The translations under genes and the position numbers were made by a program. DNA of 27,270 nt from JAGOBX01 sp017999075 [NCBI: Candidatus Babelota bacterium] (GTDB lineage Bacteria > JAGOBX01), in contig JAGOBX010000001.1 of NCBI GenBank assembly GCA_017999075.1, forward strand, positions 1-27,270. Direction: 5' to 3'. Of this stretch, positions 1 through 9,000 are shown piece by piece; the first letter of the stretch is position 1; every line of letters starts with the position of its first letter. The notes below the pieces were generated by a model. It searched no databases, was not told the origin of the DNA, and saw nothing but the letters and a program-made list of their open reading frames with translations.

Positions 1-1
1 A

Positions 2-796
2 AAAAGAAAACAAATCCGAGGAAGAGAAATTAAATTTAATTTATTTAAAGGCATAGAAGAATCCGATAAAATATTTTCTGCCGCAAAATTAAAAACACAC
101 GGTCAAATGTTTTTTACAGGAGCAGTTAAAAATTTATTCGGGTTAGTGCCTGGAGCTTTAAAACCAGAGCTTCATTTTAAATATCCTGATAACATAAAAT
201 TTGCAGATATGATAGTTGATTTGTATGAACTTATTACTCCAGAGTTATCAGTTATTGATGGAATAACTGCTATGGAAGGAAATGGACCAGGAGCAGGAAC
301 GCCTAAAGATCTCAATTGTCTAATTGTAAGCAATAATGCTGCTGCTGCAGATATTTGCGCATTAAAAATAATTGATCAGAAACCGGAAAATACACCGATA
401 ACAAACTGCTGCATTAAACGAGGATTGTCTCCTGAATCAATAAACGAAATTGAATTATATGGAGATGATATCAAAAATTTTATAGATTTGAATTTTAAAA
501 AAATTTCATATCCTCTTAATATGACAAGTTTTTTACCTGTCAGATTTTTTGACGGATTAATGAAATACGCAGTTTTGTCAAGACCTGTAATAGAACAAAA
601 AAAATGCGTAAAATGCAGGGCATGCGAAGAAATATGCCATTCAAAAGCTGTTTCTCTTACTAACAACAAAATATTATTCGATTATAAAAAATGCATCAGA
701 TGTTATTGCTGCCAGGAAATTTGTCCTGTTGGCGCAATAACCATTTTTAAACCCGTACTTTTACGATACCTTGACCTTATTATAAAAAAATTATGA
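2..796 (+). CDS. DUF362 domain protein with C-terminal 2x[4Fe-4S] ferredoxin module (5' truncated)
   Basis: The reading frame is open from base 2 through the left edge, so this is the C-terminal 264 residues. An internal ATG at 107 is not the real start, because the conserved KLKTHGQMFFTGAVKNLFG stretch typical of DUF362 straddles it. The C-terminus carries two classic cluster motifs, CVKCRACEEIC (about bases 606-638) and CIRCYCCQEICP (about 693-728), each a CxxCxxCxxxC set able to bind one [4Fe-4S] cluster. DUF362 proteins of this kind are common in anaerobes and are presumed iron-sulfur or electron-transfer proteins; no reaction is firmly established. The stop overlaps the rsmE start (ATGA, 793-796), suggesting translational coupling. 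Family assignment is solid; function is unknown. Confidence 0.88.
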   Translation, partial: KRKQIRGREIKFNLFKGIEESDKIFSAAKLKTHGQMFFTGAVKNLFGLVPGALKPELHFKYPDNIKFADMIVDLYELITPELSVIDGITAMEGNGPGAGTPKDLNCLIVSNNAAAADICALKIIDQKPENTPITNCCIKRGLSPESINEIELYGDDIKNFIDLNFKKISYPLNMTSFLPVRFFDGLMKYAVLSRPVIEQKKCVKCRACEEICHSKAVSLTNNKILFDYKKCIRCYCCQEICPVGAITIFKPVLLRYLDLIIKKL

Positions 797-1512
797 AAAC
801 AAGAATCTTCTCTTCTGAAAAACTTTCACTTGAAAATTTATTAACTGCAGATGAATATGAATCTCATTATCTGATAAAAGTTATGCGCGCAGAAAAAGGA
901 GAACAAATTGAACTTTTTTCTTCTAAAAATTATGCTGATGCTGTATTTGTAAATGAAAAAAATAAACTTGCAGTTCTGGAAATTTTAAAAATTCATGATT
1001 TTGTAAATATATTTCCTAAAATATCAATAATGCAATGTTTTCCAGAACATACAAAATCAGAACTCGCTGTCCAAAAGCTTACCGAACTCGGAGCCGATGA
1101 AATTATATTCTTAGAATCGGAAAATTCTATAAAAATATCACCAAACAAAAAAATCAAGCTTGAAAAAATTTTACGGGAAGCTGTACGTCAATCACGCCGA
1201 TATTCAATGCCCATCATAAAATTCGGTAATCTGAAAGAAATTTTAAATATATCTTTTTATATTGAAAATCAATCTTCTTATAAAATTATTATTCTTGATA
1301 AATCCGGGAAAACATTAAAAGAAATCAATGAATATAAACAGTTTAAAAATATAATTGTAATTGTAGGACCTGAACAGGGTTTTTCAAAAAACGAACTTGA
1401 AACATTCAAAACTTCAGGTTTTGATATAATTAATATAAATCATAACATATTAAGAACTGAAACAGCAGTAATTTCAATTATGTCAATTTTCAGTTTATTA
1501 AAGAATAATTGA
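793..1512 (+). CDS. rsmE: 16S rRNA (uracil-1498-N3)-methyltransferase RsmE
   Basis: RsmE is a SPOUT-class enzyme that transfers a methyl group from S-adenosylmethionine to N3 of U1498 in 16S rRNA on the assembled 30S subunit. The 239-residue length is normal. The knotted C-terminal SAM site is visible as GPEQGF (192-197) and ILRTETA (219-225), with the helical KLTELGADEI (95-104) and EAVRQSRR (129-136) motifs before it. The N-terminus (HYLIKVMRAEKGEQIEL) is the PUA-like RNA-binding part. The start overlaps the stop of the DUF362 gene by four bases, so it is probably translated by coupling; no separate promoter is seen. The usual GPEGGF glycine is glutamine here, a mild variation. Cytoplasmic. 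Confidence 0.92.
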   Translation: MKTRIFSSEKLSLENLLTADEYESHYLIKVMRAEKGEQIELFSSKNYADAVFVNEKNKLAVLEILKIHDFVNIFPKISIMQCFPEHTKSELAVQKLTELGADEIIFLESENSIKISPNKKIKLEKILREAVRQSRRYSMPIIKFGNLKEILNISFYIENQSSYKIIILDKSGKTLKEINEYKQFKNIIVIVGPEQGFSKNELETFKTSGFDIININHNILRTETAVISIMSIFSLLKNN

Positions 1513-1536
1513 TTTTTATTTTTTTAGATATATAAT
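1509..1536 (+). promoter_or_regulatory. Likely sigma70-type promoter for the polyamine gene pair
   Basis: TTGATT at 1509-1514 is separated by 16 bases from a perfect TATAAT at 1531-1536, placing a start near 1543, about 40 bases before the ATG at 1584. A strong ribosome site GGAGG lies at 1573-1577. The -35 box overlaps the rsmE stop codon. In DNA this AT-rich, TATAAT alone is common, so support comes from the combination of boxes and the downstream gene start. Confidence 0.5.
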
Positions 1537-1583
1537 TAATTTAGAACATATTTTTTTCAATTTGATTTTTTTGGAGGAAAACT

Positions 1584-2792
1584 ATGGCTAAAGCATTGTT
1601 GATTGGAGCAGGCGGGGTTGGAGCGGTAGTTGCGCACAAATGCTGTCAGAACCCTGAAATTTTTTCAGAAATATGTTTAGCAAGCAGAACAAAATCAAAA
1701 TGTGATAAAATTAAGGAGCAGATAAAAAATACCTCAACTAAAATAACTACTGCTCAACTTGATGCCGACAACACTTCAGAAACAATTGAGTTGATAAAAA
1801 AATATAATCCTGATATAGTTATAAATGTCGCTTTGCCTTATCAGGATTTAACTATAATGGACGCTTGCCTCGAAACAGGAACAGATTATATTGATACAGC
1901 CAATTATGAGCCGCAAGATACTGCCAAATTTGAATATAAATGGCAATGGGAATATAAAGAAAAATTCAAACAACGCGGAATAATGGCTTTATTAGGATGC
2001 GGGTTTGACCCTGGAGTAACAAACATTTTCTGCGCTTATGCACAGAAAAAACATTTTGATAAAATAGATTATATTGATATTCTTGACGCAAATGCAGGAG
2101 ACCACGGACATCCGTTCGCAACAAATTTCAATCCTGAAATCAATATACGTGAAGTTACTGCTAAAGGAAAATATTTTGAAAACAACATATGGAAGGAAAC
2201 CGAACCGTTATCTGTGCATCACACTTATAATTTTCCTGTCATAGGCGATAAAGAAATATATTTGATGTATCACGAAGAGCTTGAATCTCTTGCTAAAAAT
2301 ATAAACGGAATCAAAAGAATCCGGTTCTGGATGACTTTTTCTCAAAATTATCTAACTCACTTACGCGTACTTGAAAATGTAGGAATGACATCTATAAAAC
2401 CTATAAATTTTCAGGGACAGCAGATTGTGCCTTTGCAATTTTTGAAAGCTGTTCTACCTGATCCTGCTTCTCTTGGACCTCGTACGAAAGGTAAGACGTG
2501 CATAGGATGTATTATTCAGGGAACAAAAAACGGACAGCCTCAAAAATATTATGTTTATAATATTTGCGATCATTCCGAATGTTATAAAGAAGTTCAGTCT
2601 CAAGCGATTTCTTATACTACAGGTGTTCCAGCAATGATTGGAGCAATGATGATGCTTACAAAAACATGGCACAAACCAGGCGTTTATAATGTGGAAGAAT
2701 TTGATCCTGAACCTTTTATGGAAAAACTGAATATTCACGGATTACCCTGGCAGGAAAGTTTCAATCCGATTCTTTTAGAAAATTTAAAATAA
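1584..2792 (+). CDS. Carboxynorspermidine/carboxyspermidine dehydrogenase (saccharopine dehydrogenase family)
   Basis: The protein (402 aa) begins with a Rossmann nucleotide-binding motif GAGGVG (8-13) and belongs to the saccharopine dehydrogenase family, subgroup carboxynorspermidine synthase. These enzymes condense aspartate semialdehyde with a diamine (putrescine or diaminopropane) and reduce the Schiff base with NADPH, giving carboxyspermidine or carboxynorspermidine. GCGFDPG (around 138-144) and the aspartate/histidine-rich NAGDHGHPF segment are typical of this subgroup and not of true lysine-forming saccharopine reductases. The decarboxylase of the same pathway follows after only 3 bases, which is the best evidence for this role. 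GGAGG at 1573-1577 precedes the ATG. Whether the product is spermidine or norspermidine cannot be told from sequence. Confidence 0.9.
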   Translation: MAKALLIGAGGVGAVVAHKCCQNPEIFSEICLASRTKSKCDKIKEQIKNTSTKITTAQLDADNTSETIELIKKYNPDIVINVALPYQDLTIMDACLETGTDYIDTANYEPQDTAKFEYKWQWEYKEKFKQRGIMALLGCGFDPGVTNIFCAYAQKKHFDKIDYIDILDANAGDHGHPFATNFNPEINIREVTAKGKYFENNIWKETEPLSVHHTYNFPVIGDKEIYLMYHEELESLAKNINGIKRIRFWMTFSQNYLTHLRVLENVGMTSIKPINFQGQQIVPLQFLKAVLPDPASLGPRTKGKTCIGCIIQGTKNGQPQKYYVYNICDHSECYKEVQSQAISYTTGVPAMIGAMMMLTKTWHKPGVYNVEEFDPEPFMEKLNIHGLPWQESFNPILLENLK

Positions 2793-2795
2793 AAA

Positions 2796-3956
2796 ATGAA
2801 AATTGATAATTTAACAAAACCTGATTTTAATTATCGCGATGTCCCGACCCCGTGTTATATTTGCGATGAAAATTTAATTAAGCGGAATGTTGAAATACTA
2901 AATAAAATCCAATTAAAAACAGGATGCAAAATTCTTCTTGCTTTAAAAGGGTTTTCAATGCATTCGGTTTTTCCTACAATAAAAAAATATTTATATGGGA
3001 TTACAGCAAGTTCTTTATTTGAAGCAAGACTCGGTTATGAAAAAATGAAAGGAGAAACCCATTTATATGCGCCAGCTTACAGAACCGATGAGTTTCCTGA
3101 AATGATGAAATATTGCGATCATATAATTTTTAATTCTTTCAGCCAATGGAAAAAATTCAGAAGTCAAATAAAAATATCGAAAAAAAAAATAGAATGCGGA
3201 ATCAGAATTAATCCTGAATATTCTGAAATTAAAACTCCGATTTATAATCCGTGTTATAAAAATTCCAGACTGGGAGTTACTTTAAAAAATTTTGAAGAAA
3301 ATGAACTTGACGGAATTTCAGGATTGCATTTTCACACTCATTGCGAACAAAATTCCGACCCTCTTGAACGCACAGTTAAAATTGTTGATAAAAAATTCGG
3401 AAAATACATAAAACAAATGAAATGGATTAATTTCGGCGGAGGTCATCACATCACAAGAAGCGATTATAATATTTCAAAATTATGCGATTCAATTATGTTT
3501 ATAAAAAATAAATACAGAATTGAAATTTATCTGGAACCAGGCGAAGCTATAGCTTTAAATACCGGATTTTTAATAACAACGGTTCTTGATATTGTAAAAA
3601 ACGGTATGGAAATAGCTATTCTTGACACTTCTGCAGCAGCGCACATGCCTGATGTTCTGGAAATGCCTTACCGCCCGTTCATTATCAATTCCGGAAAACC
3701 AGGAGAAAAAAAATTCACTTACAGGTTGTCAGGACCAACGTGCCTGGCAGGCGATATAATAGGCGATTATTCGTTTAACAAAAAAATAAAACCAGGCGAC
3801 AGATTAGTGTTTACAGATATGGCGCATTATACAATGGTAAAAAATAATATGTTCAACGGAATTAATCTGCCGGCTATAATAGTTTATGATTTAAATAAAA
3901 AATTGAAAATCGTCCGGCAATTCGGATACGATGATTTTAAAAACAGGTTATCTTAA
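2796..3956 (+). CDS. nspC: Carboxynorspermidine/carboxyspermidine decarboxylase
   Basis: This PLP enzyme of the alanine racemase/ornithine decarboxylase fold removes CO2 from carboxyspermidine or carboxynorspermidine, the last step of the alternative polyamine pathway that avoids S-adenosylmethionine decarboxylase. The PLP lysine is K51 in LALKGF; the barrel motifs GLHFHTHCE (176-184), NFGGGHH (212-218) and LEPGEA (246-251) are present, and the active-site cysteine of the second domain is C316 in SGPTCLAGD. The 386-residue length is normal. The gene sits 3 bases after the dehydrogenase stop, so the pair is one transcription unit. No clear Shine-Dalgarno lies in the spacer, consistent with translational coupling. 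Confidence 0.93.
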   Translation: MKIDNLTKPDFNYRDVPTPCYICDENLIKRNVEILNKIQLKTGCKILLALKGFSMHSVFPTIKKYLYGITASSLFEARLGYEKMKGETHLYAPAYRTDEFPEMMKYCDHIIFNSFSQWKKFRSQIKISKKKIECGIRINPEYSEIKTPIYNPCYKNSRLGVTLKNFEENELDGISGLHFHTHCEQNSDPLERTVKIVDKKFGKYIKQMKWINFGGGHHITRSDYNISKLCDSIMFIKNKYRIEIYLEPGEAIALNTGFLITTVLDIVKNGMEIAILDTSAAAHMPDVLEMPYRPFIINSGKPGEKKFTYRLSGPTCLAGDIIGDYSFNKKIKPGDRLVFTDMAHYTMVKNNMFNGINLPAIIVYDLNKKLKIVRQFGYDDFKNRLS

Positions 3957-3983
3957 TTTATAATAAATTCACTATTTAAAATT

Positions 3984-5324
3984 ATGCATTCAATATTTTC
4001 AATAATAAAAAATCGCGTTCATAATTTCAAAGAAAAAATTGAAGACTACAGTTTTTCAAATCCAAAAGATTTTTTCCTGACAAAATTATTTTTCAGAATA
4101 ATAAAGACATTTTATATAACCTTCACCAGATTTACCAAGGATAATTGCGTATTACACGCTTCAGCATTAACATACACATCATTATTATCATTGGTTCCTA
4201 TACTCGCACTAATGTTCGCTTTATTGAAAGGACTATCCATAAAAACAGATATAAAAATCACTTTACTAAAAATGATAACAGCAAACCAGACTGTAGTTGT
4301 AAACAGTTTAATGAAATATCTCGACAATGTAAATGCTGCCAAATTAGGCACATTCGGAGCCACAATTCTTATTTTAAGCGCAATTCTTGTTTTAACTACA
4401 ATCGAAAAATCATTCAATGTTATATGGGGAGTAAAAACTACGCGAAAAACATTCAGAAAATTCGCAGATTATTTAAGCGTGCTGATAGTAGGTCCAACTA
4501 TGCTTGTTGGAGCAATGAGTTTCACTGCTGTAGGGAAACTTCCTGATTTTTTAAAAGATTTCAATTTGATAAATACCATATATTTGCACCTTATAACTTA
4601 TGCCCCTTACATTATGTTGTGGCTGGCATTTAGTTTTTTTTATATTTTTATACCTAATGCCAAAGTAAAATATATGCCGGGAATAATTGGAGGATTAGTC
4701 GCAAGCATACTTCTTCAATTCGCTCAAATATTCTATTTTGATTTAAACGCTTATATGTCTAACTTAAAAATAATTTACGGCGGATTTGCGGCTCTTCCTA
4801 TTTTCCTGATTTGGCTTTACATATCATGGTTAATACTCCTGCTTGGAGCAGAATTAACATTTGCCATTCAAAATGTCGCAAACTACAGAGTGTCGATAGA
4901 AAATATTAAAATGTCTTCTTATGAAAATATAAATATTTCCATAATTATTATGTATTATGTTTGCAAAACATTTTATATTTCCAAACTTTCAAATGACATA
5001 AAAGATAATACTGTATCAATAAGAAACCTGTCATTAAAACTTAATTTATCTGAACGCGTAATAAATTTTGTGGCTTCCAATTTATACGATGCAGGTTTTA
5101 TCGGATTTGACAATACCGGAGAAAACCAAAACATTTTATTGAAAATAAATCCGGAACAAATTACTATCAAAGATATTGTCAATGCAGTAATAAATAACAA
5201 TAAAAAATCAACACTTGAGGCAATATTTGCAGATGTTGATCCTGAAATTTTAAAACATCTTGAAATATTCAATAATCAGGATTTTATTTTAAACAGAAAT
5301 TTCAAAGAATTGGTGGCAATATAA
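3984..5324 (+). CDS. YihY/BrkB family membrane protein with C-terminal winged-helix-like domain
   Basis: The 446-residue protein has the YihY/BrkB (UPF0761) membrane core in its first 300 residues, with about six hydrophobic segments and the family motif LTYTSLLSLVPILAL (62-76). The family was once mislabelled ribonuclease BN; its real function is unsettled, though transport or envelope roles have been suggested. After the last membrane segment comes about 145 residues of soluble sequence. Its SIRNLSLKLNLSERVINFV (345-363) followed by LYDAGFI and ITIKDIVNAV (393-402) looks like an Rrf2-type winged helix, presumably cytoplasmic. It starts 27 bases after nspC without an obvious Shine-Dalgarno. 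The HTH reading is by eye only. Confidence 0.85.
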   Translation: MHSIFSIIKNRVHNFKEKIEDYSFSNPKDFFLTKLFFRIIKTFYITFTRFTKDNCVLHASALTYTSLLSLVPILALMFALLKGLSIKTDIKITLLKMITANQTVVVNSLMKYLDNVNAAKLGTFGATILILSAILVLTTIEKSFNVIWGVKTTRKTFRKFADYLSVLIVGPTMLVGAMSFTAVGKLPDFLKDFNLINTIYLHLITYAPYIMLWLAFSFFYIFIPNAKVKYMPGIIGGLVASILLQFAQIFYFDLNAYMSNLKIIYGGFAALPIFLIWLYISWLILLLGAELTFAIQNVANYRVSIENIKMSSYENINISIIIMYYVCKTFYISKLSNDIKDNTVSIRNLSLKLNLSERVINFVASNLYDAGFIGFDNTGENQNILLKINPEQITIKDIVNAVINNNKKSTLEAIFADVDPEILKHLEIFNNQDFILNRNFKELVAI

Positions 5325-5325
5325 T

Positions 5326-5880
5326 ATGATTTCACTTGGTGTGGTTTCTGATTCCCATCAAAATACGGATAATTTGTCAAAAGCCGTTAAATATCTTGTA
5401 GAAGAAAAAAAAGTTCAAAAACTGGCTCATTTAGGAGATTATTACGAAGATATGGAAAAAATCGAATACATCCCTGATTTGTCAGATATGGAAATTCTGA
5501 AAGTCCCTGGTTCTCATCATTATCAATATTCAGATTCCTCTGTAATGAAAAGAATAAAAATTAATTTCGGCAATCTAAGATTTTTAATTACTCATGTTCC
5601 GCGAAAACACCAAAACGATTCTATTTGTGATATCAGCATTGAAAATATGATAGAAAAAAAACAAATAGATGTCTTGTTATACGGTCATACTCATGAATTT
5701 AAAATTTATTACAATAATGACACGAATATTTTATATATTAATCCTGGACATCTTAAAGATTTTGACGAACAGGGTACTCCGCCAACTTTTGCTTACATAG
5801 AAATAGAATCATCTTCCATATATGTCGCAATTTATAATCTTGTGTTTTTACCTCTTCTTGAACGGAGATATATAATATAA
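5326..5880 (+). CDS. YfcE/MJ0936-like metallophosphoesterase with altered GNxD motif
   Basis: This 184-residue protein has the compact calcineurin-like phosphoesterase fold of the YfcE/MJ0936/Vps29 group, whose members hydrolyse phosphodiesters with two metal ions. Motifs in order: D9-S-H11 (metal site 1), G37-D38 (bridging aspartate), H90 in LITH, and G120-HTH123. The third motif, usually GNCD or GNHD, reads GSHH at 62-65, so the metal-ligand asparagine is serine and the aspartate is histidine. This might change the metal centre or inactivate it. GGTGG at 5312-5316, inside the end of the preceding gene, gives a good ribosome site, and only one base separates the genes, so they are co-transcribed. 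Substrate unknown. Confidence 0.83.
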   Translation: MISLGVVSDSHQNTDNLSKAVKYLVEEKKVQKLAHLGDYYEDMEKIEYIPDLSDMEILKVPGSHHYQYSDSSVMKRIKINFGNLRFLITHVPRKHQNDSICDISIENMIEKKQIDVLLYGHTHEFKIYYNNDTNILYINPGHLKDFDEQGTPPTFAYIEIESSSIYVAIYNLVFLPLLERRYII

Positions 5881-6003
5881 ACTGTTTTCTGAATTCTTTT
5901 AGTTTTACAAATACAAAATTTGTCTTAATAAATTCACAAAACAAAAAAATCCTAAACTCGAAACTTGAAATTTGAAAATCGAAACTGAATATTGGATTCT
6001 GAT

Positions 6004-6045
6004 TTTCCAATTTTTATTTTCCAATCACTAATTTCCAATTTTTCC
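6004..6045. repeat. Three tandem 14-bp units starting TTTCCAAT
   Basis: TTTCCAAT occurs at 6004, 6018 and 6032, exactly 14 bases apart, in the spacer between the convergent phosphoesterase gene and the giant secreted protein gene. Just upstream are CGAAACT-type words at about 5959 and 5980, and a weak hairpin ATTGGA (5991-5996)/TCCAAT (6006-6011) followed by a T-rich run that might help end transcription from the left. No ORF or RNA gene is visible in 5881-6047. Confidence 0.6.
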
Positions 6046-6047
6046 CA

Positions 6048-9000
6048 CTACTTAATCACCGCCAATTTTCCAGTCTTTTTTCCTGAAGACGATTTAATTA
6101 AATATAAATATACGCCGCTTGCCACATCTCTGCCATCGTTATTTTTGACATTCCATTTAAACGGCGAAGTATTGACAGTTTGCGAAAATACTTTCCCGCC
6201 TGCTATTGTATAAATTTCTATCTGCGCGTCAGCAGGCAGATTAGCGAATGAAATTCCTGAAACCGGCGTGCCGTTTAATAAATCATTATCATTAGGCACA
6301 AACGGATTCGGATAAACAATTACATTTGATAAATTATTCGCGAATACAAGCGATGGCGCGAAAAACAATCCGTAAATCGAAAAATGATTTAATGAAACAG
6401 AAATAACAGCATCAGTATCATTTACAGATACAACCGGTTCGCCAGCAGAAATCCAGCGGTTGGTAATTTCATCAAAAGTCATTACTCTTAATTTTCTTAA
6501 ATCTTCCGCAGAGTAAAACGCTTTATCGATTGTATAACTTAATCTCGGCAATATTTCAAATGCCGATGAATCAGCGCTGATAATATTACCAAATGCGTCA
6601 GTTAAAACCAAATCAATAATTGTATTGCTAAATTGATTGTAATTATGAATTAAATCAATACCCGTGTTATATTTATTTTTATCCGCTTTTTCAATTGTCA
6701 ATGCAGCATTAATTTTTTCCGGATTGATTTTCATAACAAGATTAGTAATAATATTCGTCGCAGTATCTCCGATATTAAATTGAATATTCAATGCTTCGGT
6801 ATTTGCAATCGTTAAAACCGATACAGGCGAATCGTCTGTCAATTTTCCTGAAATCATAATCTGCGTTTCAGCCGAATTAATAATATAAATTGTATCAGCA
6901 ATAGTGAACATTTTTTCAGCCGCCCATTCTGATTTCATCAGTCCTGCGTCAACCGCTTGAACAGACCAGTAATAAATTCCGTTCGAAAGACGCTTTTCAG
7001 AATTAGGAATAATATACCATTGCGTATGATTCTGAACACTACCGAGTAATGTTGCGTTCATCGTATGCGCTGAAACGCTGTCAGAGCTCATAATCTCGCT
7101 GCCGCCGCTTTTTCTGCCTATCCGCAGATTATATGTCATAGCATTTTGCGGCGTTGTATCAGTAGCAACAGGATTCCATCTGAAAATAATTGTATCGCCT
7201 GATATAAAATTTGTCCCGAGCGGCGAAACTATTGCAGGCGCGACAGGCCTGATATTTTTATTATCTGTTTGATTAAGATACACATAAAATTTCTGTTCTG
7301 CATTAGAATTATTTCCAAACACCATCAAATCCAAGTCGCCGTCTTTATCCCAGTCATTCCAAAATATTTTTGAATTATCAAATCCCGCATTTGTTCCGGC
7401 TGGTTCACAATCCTTGACAAAAGTACCGTTATAATTTTTAAATAAAATTATCCTTTTATTCGAACCATCATTTCCGGTTACAGCCAAATCAATAAATCCG
7501 TCATCATCATAATCCGCAAATTTTATTTGACCATTTGACACGCCGGAATTTACGTCCAGCGGCTCCTGCTTATTAACAAAAGTTCCGTTTTGATTTTCAA
7601 AAATTATCAAACGCCGGTTTACGCCGTCATTTCCTGCAACCGCAAAATCCAAATCGCCGTCATTGTCAATATCAGCAAATGCTATACTGCTGTAATGCAT
7701 GCCGGAATTTATTCCCATCGGTTCCGCTACTTTTGTAAATCCAGTTTTATCATTTCTAAATAAAATCAAACGTTTATAATAATCGTCTTTACCGCTGACG
7801 AGTAAATCCAAGTCGCTATCATTATCATAATCAAACCATTCGAGTTCACCGTTTTCAGTTCCATAGTTTGCTGACATTGGTTCAAATTTCTGTTGATATA
7901 TTTCATTAATATTCTGAAAAACCATCAGCGAATTATTTGCGTATTTATCACCTGTAACTGCCAAATCCAAATCGCCGTCATTATCATAATCAGCGGTTTT
8001 AATATCGCCTCCAATAAAACCTATATCAGCGCCTAAAACAGAATACGCTTTTACAAATTGATTATTTTCATTTTTAAATACCATAAATCTTGCTTCGCCG
8101 TCAAAACCGCTTGCAATCAAATCCAAATCACCGTCATTATCATAATCAGACCAATTCAACATTCCATTTTCTCCGAATCCGTGTCTGCTGCCAAGCGGTT
8201 CGGCAACATTGATAAATTGATTTCCTTCATTTTTATAAATTATAAAACGATTATAAAATCCATCATTTCCTATAAGCGCAGCGTCTAAATTACCATCATT
8301 GTCATAATCGCCTAACGCAAAGTTTCTATCAGTTAGTTCTAAAAAATTTGAACTCAAATCGATTAAATCTGAAGAATTAAAATATTGCGTCGGAAACACG
8401 AGCGATCTTAGCGTCATTATATCGGAAAATTCCGATTCATTATTAAACGAATTATTTTTTCTCACGCTTGAATCGAATGCTGTAATCCGGTAATAATAAG
8501 TATTGCCGCCGGTAACTGTCAAATCAATATAATCAGTATCATCTTTATCAGAAATTATTGCTATTAAACAGTTATTCCAATTAGCTGGAAATAAAGTATC
8601 CGCTCTGTAAATTTTATAACCGTATAAATCAGTATCAGTATTTATAAGTGCAATGCCGTTTGAATTTAATAATGGCTTTGTCCATATCAAATAAATTTGT
8701 CCGGGCAGAGAAGTATCGGCAGAAACAATTACTGGCGGCGCAGGCGCGATTGTATCAGCGTCGGCAGGCAATGCAATAATAAAAGTATCTTCGATTGACC
8801 ATACAGATTTCATCATACCATTATCAATTGTCTGAACGCTCCAGTAATATGTTCCTGCATCAAATTGCTGAGTTTTAATAATATATGATGTATTATTTTG
8901 AACATTTCCGTAAAGATTTGAATTATTGATATGATTAGAATTTGTATCAGCGCTCATTATTTCACAACCGCCGGAAATTTTTCCGATTCGCAAATTATAT

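Noticed and set aside
4145-4546. 133-codon open frame on the plus strand
   Set aside because: Out-of-frame shadow within the YihY-family gene with unnatural composition (many Cys, Arg, Asn).
3984-5324. Ribonuclease BN annotation for the YihY-family protein
   Set aside because: That label came from a historical error; the protein is a membrane protein with no nuclease motif.
5992-6213. 73-codon plus-strand frame at the end of the giant gene
   Set aside because: Its coding potential is just the antisense of the sorting tail; it begins in the 14-bp repeat array.
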